From Thermoleophilia bacterium (GTDB lineage Bacteria; Actinomycetota; Thermoleophilia; Gaiellales; SKUG01): a stretch of 13,551 bases of DNA. A model generated the notes under the pieces. It did not search any database, was not told where the DNA came from, and worked only from the letters and a program-made list of their open reading frames with translations. Location of the stretch: positions 1-13,551 of the forward strand of contig JAOPYS010000417.1 of assembly GCA_025964465.1 (NCBI GenBank). Direction: 5' to 3'. Positions 6,701-12,721 of this stretch are shown piece after piece; within the stretch, counting starts at the first letter, position 1; every line of letters begins with the position of its first letter. Made by a program: the position numbers and the translations under genes.

Positions 6701-7979
6701 GCACCCGGTGGTTGGCGGTGTCCGACACCCACAGCGCGCCACCGGTGTCGAAGTTGGCGCCGCCGGGGGCGCGCAACGTGTTGGCGGCTGCGGTGGCGCC
6801 CGCCCGGTTGGGGTTGCAGTTGCCGAGGCTCGACTGCCCGAGCACGGAGCTGAACGTAGGCCCGTTGCCGGGAGCGGACGGGAAGGCGTTGAGCACGACG
6901 ACCCGGTTCTGCTTCTCGACCGAGATCGCGAGCCGGTGCCCGGCGCCCGAGCCGGTCGTCGTGATCGCCACGGGGTACGACAGCTTCGTCGAGGAGCACG
7001 AGGAGGTGATCGTCGCGAAGTCGGGCTGTCCGATCACCCAGTTCGCCGCGGCCCCGTCGGTGCTCGGCCACCCGTTCCAGACGAGCACGCGGTTGTTCGT
7101 GCTGTCGGCGACGTAGAGGTAGGTGCCGTCCCAGTACACGCCCTTGGGCCGCTGGAGGGTGTTCGCTGCCGCCGAGGTCGATGGGCTGGCGAGGTTGCGG
7201 TTGGGGTCTCCGCTCACGAAGTCCGCCTGGCCCAGGACGTGGTCCGCCGCCTGCCCCGTGACGGGGAACGAATCCCAGAGCAGCACGCGGTTGTTCTCGG
7301 TGTCCGCCACGGCGACGCGCGTGCCGTTCGTCCACGCCGCGGACGGCGAGTCGAACGAGTTGGCGGCCGGCGTCCCGAGCCCGCGATTGTTCTGGCAGCC
7401 GCCGGACGAGGGCTGCCCCAGGAACACGGTCCCGGTCGTGTTGTTCGCCGTCGGCTCCGCCGTGTAGAGCACCACCCGGCTGGAGTAGCGGTCGGCCACC
7501 GCCATGCGGAAGTTCGCCGTGCCCGAATCGCCCTGGACGTAGAGCTGCTCGGGCAGGGTGCTGCCGCCGGAGCAGGCGTTGGCCCAGTCGCTCCACGCGA
7601 ACGGCGTCGGCTGCTCGAGCACCTGCGACGCCGCTGCGCCGTCGGCGGCGGGGGTCGCGGCCCAGCGCATGATCCGGTTGCTGGAGGAATCCGCGACGTA
7701 CACGCTGCCGCCTCCGTCGACGCCGACCCCGAGCGGCTCGTGCAGTGCGTAGCTGCCCCGGCTCCCGTCACCGAAGGCGTGGTCGGTGAAGGAGGTCGAC
7801 CCGACCAGCCGGTCCGCGTTCTGTCCGGGGGCCGTGTTGATCGCCGAGGCGGGCGGGACCGCGAGCAGGAGCGTGGCCAGTGCCAGCACGGCCGCCATCC
7901 GGCGCGCGGTGCGCGCTGCCGGGCGCACGGTCGCACGCGCGGGGGCGGGGACGCGCACACGTGAAACGGAGGCCGACAT
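3753..7979 (-). CDS. Large secreted multidomain protein: NHL repeats, FN3-like, LamG-like and C-terminal beta domain
   Basis: The 1408-residue product is probably secreted: residues 1-46 form a long Arg-rich signal peptide (cleavage after PPASA), and no cell-wall sorting motif or C-terminal helix is seen. Residues about 57-798 hold NHL-type beta-propeller repeats, each with a (V/I)(L/I)GQxxF segment and a VADxxNNRVxxW segment. Eleven clear copies of the second lie at 101, 166, 229, 295, 357, 423, 492, 556, 614, 674 and 790, with a degenerate one near 735. Residues about 800-895 are an FN3-like domain (TPPTVTTAP; RYLRVRGVDWNNQAV). About 945-1185 is a LamG/concanavalin-like domain (ANDFTFDLWFRT; NAWHHAAMTVTSGNQLSLYVDG). 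Residues 1240-1408 form a beta-rich domain ending QPAGAYDGVMTMTAVASP. The role is unknown; adhesion or glycan binding is inferred from LamG. An internal ATG at 7898 is an alternative start with a shorter signal peptide. Confidence 0.9.
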   Translation of the reverse strand: MSASVSRVRVPAPARATVRPAARTARRMAAVLALATLLLAVPPASAINTAPGQNADRLVGSTSFTDHAFGDGSRGSYALHEPLGVGVDGGGSVYVADSSSNRIMRWAATPAADGAAASQVLEQPTPFAWSDWANACSGGSTLPEQLYVQGDSGTANFRMAVADRYSSRVVLYTAEPTANNTTGTVFLGQPSSGGCQNNRGLGTPAANSFDSPSAAWTNGTRVAVADTENNRVLLWDSFPVTGQAADHVLGQADFVSGDPNRNLASPSTSAAANTLQRPKGVYWDGTYLYVADSTNNRVLVWNGWPSTDGAAANWVIGQPDFATITSSCSSTKLSYPVAITTTGSGAGHRLAISVEKQNRVVVLNAFPSAPGNGPTFSSVLGQSSLGNCNPNRAGATAAANTLRAPGGANFDTGGALWVSDTANHRVLRFAALATGTSANRVLGHSSFTTNTLDDNVNDDVLLYAQGNSQADPMGAGVSVAPDGRIAVADPYSSQVLLWGAGGPASDNDPFAVRLGQTARTNAGANGPGNVTTATSVCDPADSWTDGTRLLVADTCNNRVLVWTAWPTTDTTPPDYVIGQATTTGAAAATTQSRLRGPQGVTSDGTDVYVSDSGNNRIMVWRGFWAAPSTGSAATVVLGQASWTAGGAGTSSTALANPRGIDVDGGRLAVAERGNDRVSVWVGAATLTNDAPIDAIIGQADATSAATGTITENTRDVTLAGGGIGWSGGRTGTLPGCRAYLLDPVPTTGFVTTGASDIATGCSGTTTAANRVNVPIGIDAANGQIWVVSGQSRIMRWTDTTPPTVTTAPTATVRCDGTVTINWATSESTTTEVYWDSVTRASYNLYASSYVDASYTGLTHSYDLSFATPGTRYLRVRGVDWNNQAVVSGEVSFTVPPTCPAPTGMLGDDSSAQVGPGRPNPSATNAPAIDSVTFHTSWNNAAGVTMDRVEAETWTTPPEQAGGLWHLDGGLGADTNSQDAGVGTWTGAASWVPGRFGQAASVNGTVRRVTLPDAPSVRKANDFTFDLWFRTGSIANALYPVMALKSSNSCGPVDSCNYSLEWQRSTNELCAAVITTAGVEVDACRTAAGLLDNAWHHAAMTVTSGNQLSLYVDGAPAAGPIAMGNPARTSTDPITVGGSLTGTAAEQFIGEVDEPHFAPMAYDAATVLGYYRTQRAHATRLWGSTPTGLAANCTLGVRCEDQAYAGVPDILHAGARYWQRTRFNTLNNDYWSDWGLDWLETRNTSSISISVGATVPLGVGLPGTDAFGSSTVQVTTDSASGYQLLARDESDAWGLERVGGGPNIPDRQDGSVAPAPWATGAAGFFGVTVRDATGGRLAKWGPGTGWPETDVTNNRYTALEATSDVLLHERTTYGTATDSVVVTWRADAALNQPAGAYDGVMTMTAVASP

Positions 7980-8008
7980 GCTTCGTTCCGTATCGGCACG
8001 ATGTGACG

Positions 8009-8023
8009 ACCAACTGAGTTGGT
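8009..8023. promoter_or_regulatory. Inverted repeat ACCAACT-g-AGTTGGT, candidate operator
   Basis: Two perfect 7-base arms flank a single central base. The site lies 30-44 bases upstream of the start codon of the NHL-repeat gene, where it would overlap that gene's promoter. It is one of the few AT-containing stretches nearby. The size and symmetry suit a dimeric repressor of TetR or similar type; the regulator is not identified. Confidence 0.45.
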
Positions 8024-8034
8024 GATCCGACGCG

Positions 8035-8045
8035 GCACCCGGTGC
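8035..8045. repeat. Short inverted repeat GCACC-c-GGTGC
   Basis: Five-base perfect arms surround one base, 12 bases beyond the ACCAACT/AGTTGGT site in the same divergent gap. Alone it is weak in GC-rich DNA; it is listed because three inverted repeats cluster here. Confidence 0.25.
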
Positions 8046-8062
8046 GTAGGTTCGGACGGGAC

Positions 8063-8085
8063 CCGGGCGATTGACCGTCGCCCGG
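8063..8085. repeat. GC-rich 8-bp hairpin (CCGGGCGA, 7-base loop, TCGCCCGG)
   Basis: Two perfect 8-base arms flank the loop TTGACCG. No T-run follows on either strand, so it does not look like an intrinsic terminator. It lies about midway between the divergent NHL gene and the epimerase gene and could be an operator or a structured leader element. Confidence 0.3.
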
Positions 8086-8181
8086 TGGTCGGATCGTCAC
8101 CGGTACGGCCGAGCGCACCGCGACGTCGGCGCGACATTCCCGGCAGCGGGGTAGGTGGGACGAGAGGAAGGGTGGCTTGGC

Positions 8182-9087
8182 ATGCGGATCCTGGTGAGCG
8201 GGGCTCGAGGAATGATCGGCAGTGCCGTCGTGGCGGCGCTCGAGGCGCGGGGCGACCAGGTCGGTGCGCTCTCGCGCAGCGCGGCACGCGGCAGCCTCGA
8301 CGTGACGTGGGACCCGGCGAGCGGGTCGATCGACCGGGCCGCGCTGGCCGCGGGCGGGTTCGACGCGGTCGTGCACCTCGCCGGCGAGCCGCTCCTCGGG
8401 CGCTGGAACGACGACAAGCGTGCCGCCATCCGTGAGAGCCGCGTCGGCGGCACCGGCCTGCTCGCGACCGCCCTGGCCGAGCTCGGCGAGGGGGCACCGC
8501 GCGTGTTCGCCGTCGCCAGGGCGACGGGCTGGTACGGCGACCGCGGCGAGGAGCTGCTGGTGGAGGACGCGCGGTGCGGCGCGGGGTTCCTCGCGTCGGT
8601 CGTCGAGTCCTGGGAGGCCGCGGCCGACCCGGCCCGGGAGGCCGGGATCCGGACGGTGCACGTGCGCATGGGAGTGGTCCAGGCTCGCGGGGGCGGGGCC
8701 CTCAAGGCGCAGCTGACGCCGTTCCGGCTCGGTGCTGGAGGCCGCGTCGGCTCCGGGCGGCAGTGGCTGCCGTGGATCGGGCTGGAAGAGGTGGCCCGCG
8801 TGTGGCTGCACGTGCTCGATTCCGACGGGATGGTGGGGGCGGTCAACGCCGTGGGCCCGACGCCGTGCCGCAACTCCGAGTACGCCAAGTCGCTGGGTCG
8901 CGTGCTGCACCGACCGTCGGTGTTGCCGGCCCCGGTGCCGCTCATGAAGCTCGCGCTCGGCCGGGAACTCATCGACGAGATGCTGCTGACGAGCCAGAAG
9001 GTCGCGCCGGCACGGCTCGAGGGGTCGGGCTACGAGTTCCTCGACCGGACGATCGAGGCCTGCCTGCGGCGCGAGCTCGGCGCCTGA
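8182..9087 (+). CDS. TIGR01777-type NAD(P)-dependent epimerase (SDR39U1/YfcH-like)
   Basis: The 301-residue product is an extended short-chain dehydrogenase of the TIGR01777 group (bacterial YfcH, eukaryotic SDR39U1), length typical. It starts with a Rossmann fold, MRILVSGARGMIG, carrying the Gly-rich cofactor motif at residues 7-13. VVHLAGEPLLGRW (63-75) is characteristic of the group. The active-site region ATGWYGDRGEELLVE (114-128) keeps Tyr118; many relatives have a second aromatic where Trp117 stands. LPWIGLEEVA (196-205) follows. The C-terminal 50 residues match the DUF1731 tail (MLLTSQKVAPARLEGSGYEF). The substrate is not known for the group. The ATG at 8182 is preferred over GTG 8155 because the Rossmann strand begins there and a purine-rich AGAGGAAGGG run precedes it. 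The gene converges on the DUF3891 gene with three bases between stops. Confidence 0.92.
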   Translation: MRILVSGARGMIGSAVVAALEARGDQVGALSRSAARGSLDVTWDPASGSIDRAALAAGGFDAVVHLAGEPLLGRWNDDKRAAIRESRVGGTGLLATALAELGEGAPRVFAVARATGWYGDRGEELLVEDARCGAGFLASVVESWEAAADPAREAGIRTVHVRMGVVQARGGGALKAQLTPFRLGAGGRVGSGRQWLPWIGLEEVARVWLHVLDSDGMVGAVNAVGPTPCRNSEYAKSLGRVLHRPSVLPAPVPLMKLALGRELIDEMLLTSQKVAPARLEGSGYEFLDRTIEACLRRELGA

Positions 9088-9090
9088 CCG

Positions 9091-9798
9091 TCAGGGCCGT
9101 CGCAGGGTCCACCGCAGGCGCGTGACGGGTGCGGCGTCGAACGCGCGGTGCAGCGCGTCCTCGGTGTCGAACCGCTCCGTGAAGGTGCGCGCATCGAGCC
9201 ACGCCTCGACCTCGTCGGTGGCGAACGGCCACGGGTCGATGGTCGCCGCCCAGGGGCCGATCGGTCGGTACGACATCGCCGTGCCGTCCACCGGCGGTAG
9301 CTCGCGCGCCGGCCAGCCGTGGCACAGGGCGAGCGACAACGCGTCGAGCGTGAACAGCACGTCGCCGTCGCGCTCGGCCGATTCGCGCGTCACGCCGAGG
9401 GGCGCCAGTGTGGCGAGCAGCGCGTCCTGGTCCGCGCGCTGCCCGGCGAGGAATTCGACGGGAGGGGTGGCGTCGTCGCCGTACCGCGTGTGGATGTTGG
9501 TGGCGTGGATCGACACGAGCAGCGCCGCGTACGGGCTCTGCGCCGCGTGGGCGTGCGCGACGTGTCGCCACAGCTCGAGACGCGGCTCGACCGGCGTCTC
9601 GAAGAACGCGGCTGCGCGCCCCTCGTGGAGGGTGGGCCGCCGATCCCACTCGGCCCAGGCGGCGTCGTGCTGCTGCACCGCGAGGATGACGTCCTCGGGC
9701 AGGCGCGGGGTCCACGACCGCGCCAGCTGCCCGGCCAGCCATGCGTGCGCCGGCTGGCCGATCGCCGTCCACGTGGTGCCGTCGTCGCGGATGAGCAT
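9091..9798 (-). CDS. DUF3891 family protein
   Basis: The 235-residue product matches the DUF3891 family, which has no established function known to me. It begins MLIRDDGTTWTAIGQPAHAWLAGQLA, where the IGQPAHAWLAGQLA segment (residues 13-26) is the family signature. QQHDAAWAEWDRRP (42-55), VSIHATNIHTRYG (95-107) and LDALSLALCHGW (151-162) follow. The order His18, His44-Asp45, His98 and Asp152 resembles the metal-binding pattern of HD-domain phosphohydrolases; that enzymatic reading is inference. No signal peptide or membrane helix is seen, so it is cytoplasmic. The start at 9798 has a TAGGCT box six bases upstream, implying leaderless transcription. It is divergent from the DNA methyltransferase with a 49-base gap, and convergent with the epimerase. 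Confidence 0.85.
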   Translation of the reverse strand: MLIRDDGTTWTAIGQPAHAWLAGQLARSWTPRLPEDVILAVQQHDAAWAEWDRRPTLHEGRAAAFFETPVEPRLELWRHVAHAHAAQSPYAALLVSIHATNIHTRYGDDATPPVEFLAGQRADQDALLATLAPLGVTRESAERDGDVLFTLDALSLALCHGWPARELPPVDGTAMSYRPIGPWAATIDPWPFATDEVEAWLDARTFTERFDTEDALHRAFDAAPVTRLRWTLRRP

Positions 9799-9810
9799 GG
9801 CGCGAGCCTA
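9796..9810 (-). promoter_or_regulatory. Leaderless promoter of the DUF3891 gene (-10 TAGGCT, six bases, ATG)
   Basis: On the minus strand TAGGCT (9810-9805) is followed by CGCGCC and the ATG (9798-9796). No Shine-Dalgarno sequence is present. The expected -35 region (about 9827-9834) abuts or overlaps the opposing gene's -10 box at 9836-9841. Confidence 0.55.
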
Positions 9811-9835
9811 CGCCAGCCGCGTCGTGCGATGGGAG

Positions 9836-9850
9836 TACGATCCCCCGATG
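9836..9850 (+). promoter_or_regulatory. Leaderless promoter of the methyltransferase gene (-10 TACGAT, six bases, ATG)
   Basis: TACGAT (9836-9841) is followed by CCCCCG and the ATG (9848-9850), without a Shine-Dalgarno sequence. The expected -35 region (about 9812-9819) lies right beside the -10 box of the opposing DUF3891 promoter. No good -35 match is seen. Confidence 0.55.
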
Positions 9851-11485
9851 ACCTCGCTCGCGGCGCGCATCGACGACATCGCCGCCGCGGCGCGATCCGC
9901 GCGCATGGGCCCGGCCGAGGCCGTGGCGGAGCTGGCCACGCTGGCACAGGCGCGCGGCGGGCGGTCGGGCCGGCGCGACGACGGCGCGTTCTTCACCGAC
10001 GCCGATGTCGCGCGCCACCTCGTGCGCCGTGCGATCGCGATGCGGCTGCTCGACGCCGCGGGAGTGGACGACGACGACCTCGACCGTGCGCTCGCCGAGG
10101 GCGCCGACCTGCACGGGATGCTCGCGTCGCGCTGCGCGGACCCCGACGCCCGACGTGCCGCGGTCGCGACCCTGGGCCAGCTGGTGGTGCTCGACCCGAG
10201 CTGCGGCGCCGGATCGTTCCTCGTGGAGGCCTGGTCGGAACTCGTCGCGGTCGCCGCGCTGCTCGGAGCGGGGGAGGGCGCGGTGTCACCGGCGCAGCTG
10301 CACGGCGTCGACGTGGACGCGGAGGCGATCGCCGCCTGTCGCGCCGTCCTGGACATCGTCGTCGCGGGCGACGACCCGCGCACGCCGTCGCTGCAGGTCG
10401 GCGACGCACAGTGCGCGGACGTGCTCCCGCCGGCTGACATCGTGGTCGGCAACCCCCCGTTCGTGCGGGCGACCGCCGGCGAGGACGTGGCCGACCTCGG
10501 CTCCGCACCCGTCCCGAACCGCTCTGCGTGGATCGTCGAACGTGCCTTGGCGGCGGCTCGCCCCGGCGCGCGGGCCGCGTTCGTCCTGCCAATCTCCACG
10601 GCGTGCACGGATGCGTTCGCGCCCGCACGCGCATCGTGGTCAGCCGCCTGTGACCGCGTCTTCTCGAGCCATTTCGATGCCATCCCGTCCTCGCTCTTCC
10701 GCGGCGTGGTCCAGCGACTGACGCTGCTCGAGGGGTGCGTGCGAGCCGACCCGCCGAACGCATCTCCGTCGGTCGCGACGCGCTGGTACACGAGCCGCTA
10801 CCACCGCTGGACCCACGAGGAGCGAGCCGGGCTGCTGGACCGCGTCCGCCACGAACCCCTCCCGCCGCAGGACGTCGGCGGCTCCCTGGCCAAGGTCGGC
10901 ACCCCGATCGAGGCGCGACTGCTGGAGGCGCTGTTCCGCCACCCGCCGGCCGGGCGCCTCCTGCTCGACGAGCGCTCCCCCGATGCGCCCAACCGGGTGC
11001 TGTACAAGCGGCGCTGGTCCTACTACCTGCTGTTCACCATGACCGCGCCTCCCATGTGGGGCGCGGACGGCCAGCTGCGCGAGCCGTCCGAGCTGCGGGT
11101 CCTGCCGGTCGATCCGCGCGTCGATGCACGGGCCCTGCTGGCGGTCTTCTCCAGCTCGCTGTTCTGGTGGTTCTTCTCGGTATTCACCGACAACCGCAAC
11201 GTCAACCGGCGCGACCTCGCGGCCTTCCCGCTCCCCCTGCTCGACGCCGCCGCGATCGACCGGCTCACCTCCATGGGGGAGGAGCTGCAGCGCGCACTCG
11301 AGGCGTGCGCCGAGGTGCGCACCTGCACCTACCGCTCGGTCGGCACGATCCACAACACCTACTACCGCCAGGGCGAGACGCGGCCCGTGCTGGACCGCAT
11401 CGACACGGAGCTCGCCCGGCTGTACGGACTGGACGCGGCGCAGCGCGACTTCGTCGTGGGGTACGAGCGGCGCTTCCGCGCGTGA
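9848..11485 (+). CDS. N6-adenine DNA methyltransferase, gamma-type, solitary
   Basis: The 545-residue product transfers a methyl group from S-adenosylmethionine to adenine N6 in DNA. Motifs run in the gamma order. Motif X-like GAFFTDADVARHLV lies at 46-59. Motif I VLDPSCGAGSF (114-124) binds the cofactor, LHGVDVDAEAI (151-161) gives the motif II acid, and DIVVGNPPFVRA (197-208) is the catalytic motif IV with the NPPF tetrad. Residues about 350-465 should contain target recognition; SSSLFWWFFSVFTDNRNVNRRDLAAFPLP is typical of the recognition region of TaqI/Eco57I-like enzymes (435-463). The C-terminus looks helical. No PD-(D/E)xK or other nuclease motif is seen, and the protein is shorter than type IIG fusions. 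No restriction endonuclease or specificity gene lies in the window. It may be an orphan methylase or part of a system outside. The start follows a -10 box by six bases. Confidence 0.9.
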   Translation: MTSLAARIDDIAAAARSARMGPAEAVAELATLAQARGGRSGRRDDGAFFTDADVARHLVRRAIAMRLLDAAGVDDDDLDRALAEGADLHGMLASRCADPDARRAAVATLGQLVVLDPSCGAGSFLVEAWSELVAVAALLGAGEGAVSPAQLHGVDVDAEAIAACRAVLDIVVAGDDPRTPSLQVGDAQCADVLPPADIVVGNPPFVRATAGEDVADLGSAPVPNRSAWIVERALAAARPGARAAFVLPISTACTDAFAPARASWSAACDRVFSSHFDAIPSSLFRGVVQRLTLLEGCVRADPPNASPSVATRWYTSRYHRWTHEERAGLLDRVRHEPLPPQDVGGSLAKVGTPIEARLLEALFRHPPAGRLLLDERSPDAPNRVLYKRRWSYYLLFTMTAPPMWGADGQLREPSELRVLPVDPRVDARALLAVFSSSLFWWFFSVFTDNRNVNRRDLAAFPLPLLDAAAIDRLTSMGEELQRALEACAEVRTCTYRSVGTIHNTYYRQGETRPVLDRIDTELARLYGLDAAQRDFVVGYERRFRA

Positions 11486-11487
11486 CG

Positions 11488-11841
11488 TCAGCCGCCCAGC
11501 TGCGCGCTGGCGATGTCGAAGGCGATCGACTCGACGGTGAGCAGCACCGCGGTGGCCGGCGTGCTCAGCACCCACGGCATGGGCCAGCCGATGCCGGCGC
11601 GCACGGCCAGTTGGTGCAGCAGCGGGGTGGCGAGCAGCACGGCCACGAAGATCCACCGCGCCACCACGAACCCGAGCGACCAGCGCACGTCGAAGCCCAC
11701 CGCTGCCACCAGGGCCACCACCGCTGCCGAGGCCGTCACGAGCAGCGAGCAGGCGACGACGTCACGCACGCTGCGCGCGCGGCTGCGACCGTCCGCACGC
11801 TCGGGCGCGGGGGTGGCGGGGGGTGCGAAGGCGGGACGCAT
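11488..11841 (-). CDS. Small hypothetical membrane protein, three predicted helices
   Basis: The 117-residue product has a polar, Pro/Arg-rich N-terminus (MRPAFAPPATPAPERADGRSRARS) and three hydrophobic segments near residues 28-50, 56-79 and 89-110. I do not recognise the family. It is last in the minus-strand operon after the dehydrogenase and phosphoesterase genes. The ATG at 11841 leaves a 28-base gap after the phosphoesterase stop; an in-frame ATG at 11877 would add 12 residues and overlap that gene by eight bases, and neither has a clear ribosome binding site. The stop codon lies two bases from the methyltransferase stop, the two opposed TGA codons making the palindrome TGACGTCA. Co-transcription with the phosphoesterase suggests an envelope-related role, but this is only context. 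Confidence 0.68.
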   Translation of the reverse strand: MRPAFAPPATPAPERADGRSRARSVRDVVACSLLVTASAAVVALVAAVGFDVRWSLGFVVARWIFVAVLLATPLLHQLAVRAGIGWPMPWVLSTPATAVLLTVESIAFDIASAQLGG

Positions 11842-11869
11842 CGAACGTGGATGGTACCGGTCGCTCGCG

Positions 11870-12721
11870 TCAGGCATCGATGACGACGAGTTCCGGGGGG
11901 CAGAAGGCCCGGAAGTCGACGGTCGAGTAGCCGACGCCGGCGGTGGTGTAGACCCAGCGGCGGTCGCGTGCGGTGCGACGCCGCGCGGGCGTCGCCGAGG
12001 CCGGATCGACCTCGAGCTCGTAGAGGCGGCACGGGTAGGGCTCGGAGAAGCGCGGCATGTGGAGGCGCGCGGTCCAGTCGCCGAGGACGGGCGTGCGCAC
12101 CTGCCCGCAGTGGGTGTGGCCAGCGAGGTGGACGGTGTGCTGGTGCATGGTGGCCAGGTGCGGCTCGTGCCCGAGCACCAGCACCTCGGCATCCTCGGGG
12201 ACGTCCGCGAACGCCGCCTCGGGGTCGGCGCCCGGGCCGGTGGAGTTGCGGCGAGTCCAACACGAGTCGATGCCGGCCAGCCACGCGCCGCGCCCGGCGC
12301 CGCCCGTCGCCTCGTCGAGCGGCTCGGCGCGGTTGGTGAACATCCGCACGCCGGCTGCGTCGAGCGTGCGTTCCACGCGGGCGGCGTCCGTCCAGTGGTC
12401 GTGGTTGCCGAGCACGCCGACGGTCGGTGCGGTGATCCGGGCGTACTCCTCGGCCGACCAGTCGATCGAGTCGATGTCGTCGCCGACGAAGTCGCCGACG
12501 AGGGCGACGAGGTCGACGCCCTCGACCGCGTTGATCTCATCGACGAGGCGCGCCACGAGCGGCCGCGGGAACCAGTCCGTGCGGGCGTGGATGTCGCTGG
12601 CCAGCAGAATGCGCAGGCCGAGCTGGGAGCCGCGCGCGCGCAGGTCGACGTGCCGGGTGCGCAGTCCACCCAGCGATCGCCGCTGGAAGGCGGCGCCGAG
12701 GGCAGCGGGACGGTCGCTCAT
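11870..12721 (-). CDS. Calcineurin-like metallophosphoesterase (YkuE/YaeI-like)
   Basis: The 283-residue product is a dinuclear metal phosphoesterase. All sequence blocks of the superfamily are present: ASDIHA (Asp43, His45), VGDFVGD (Asp77), GNHDHW (Asn106, His107), LGHEPH (His185) and GHTHCGQ (His202, His204). The GHTHCGQVRTP form and overall length fit the YkuE/YaeI-like subgroup; the substrate is unknown. No signal peptide is evident, although VDLRARGSQLGLRILLASD near residues 25-43 shows the first beta strand leading into the metal site. The ATG (12721-12719) overlaps the stop of the upstream dehydrogenase gene as ATGA, which supports this start and implies translational coupling. A longer in-frame reading upstream to 13069 lies over the dehydrogenase gene and is not used. 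Confidence 0.92.
   Translation of the reverse strand: MSDRPAALGAAFQRRSLGGLRTRHVDLRARGSQLGLRILLASDIHARTDWFPRPLVARLVDEINAVEGVDLVALVGDFVGDDIDSIDWSAEEYARITAPTVGVLGNHDHWTDAARVERTLDAAGVRMFTNRAEPLDEATGGAGRGAWLAGIDSCWTRRNSTGPGADPEAAFADVPEDAEVLVLGHEPHLATMHQHTVHLAGHTHCGQVRTPVLGDWTARLHMPRFSEPYPCRLYELEVDPASATPARRRTARDRRWVYTTAGVGYSTVDFRAFCPPELVVIDA

Noticed and set aside
3366..7964. Open frame of 1532 codons on the plus strand, antisense to the NHL gene
   Set aside because: The product is low-complexity Arg/Gly/Val-rich with no domain, while the minus strand encodes a regular repeat protein with a signal peptide. Long antisense frames are expected in such GC-rich DNA.
7842..7979. Twin-arginine signal in the NHL protein
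   Set aside because: The Arg-Arg pair (TARRMAAV) lacks the rest of the S/T-R-R-x-F-L-K pattern, so a Sec signal peptide is more likely.
8063..8085. Intrinsic terminator
   Set aside because: There is a good stem but no T-run on either strand, and the position is between divergent genes, where no transcript should end.
10735..11883. Plus-strand frame of 382 codons within and beyond the methyltransferase gene
   Set aside because: It is out of frame with the methylase, Arg/Pro-rich, and runs across the minus-strand membrane protein gene.
11842..12669. Longer minus-strand frame joined to the small membrane protein
   Set aside because: The extra part lies over the phosphoesterase gene in another frame and is composed of Arg/Pro/Ser-rich shadow sequence.
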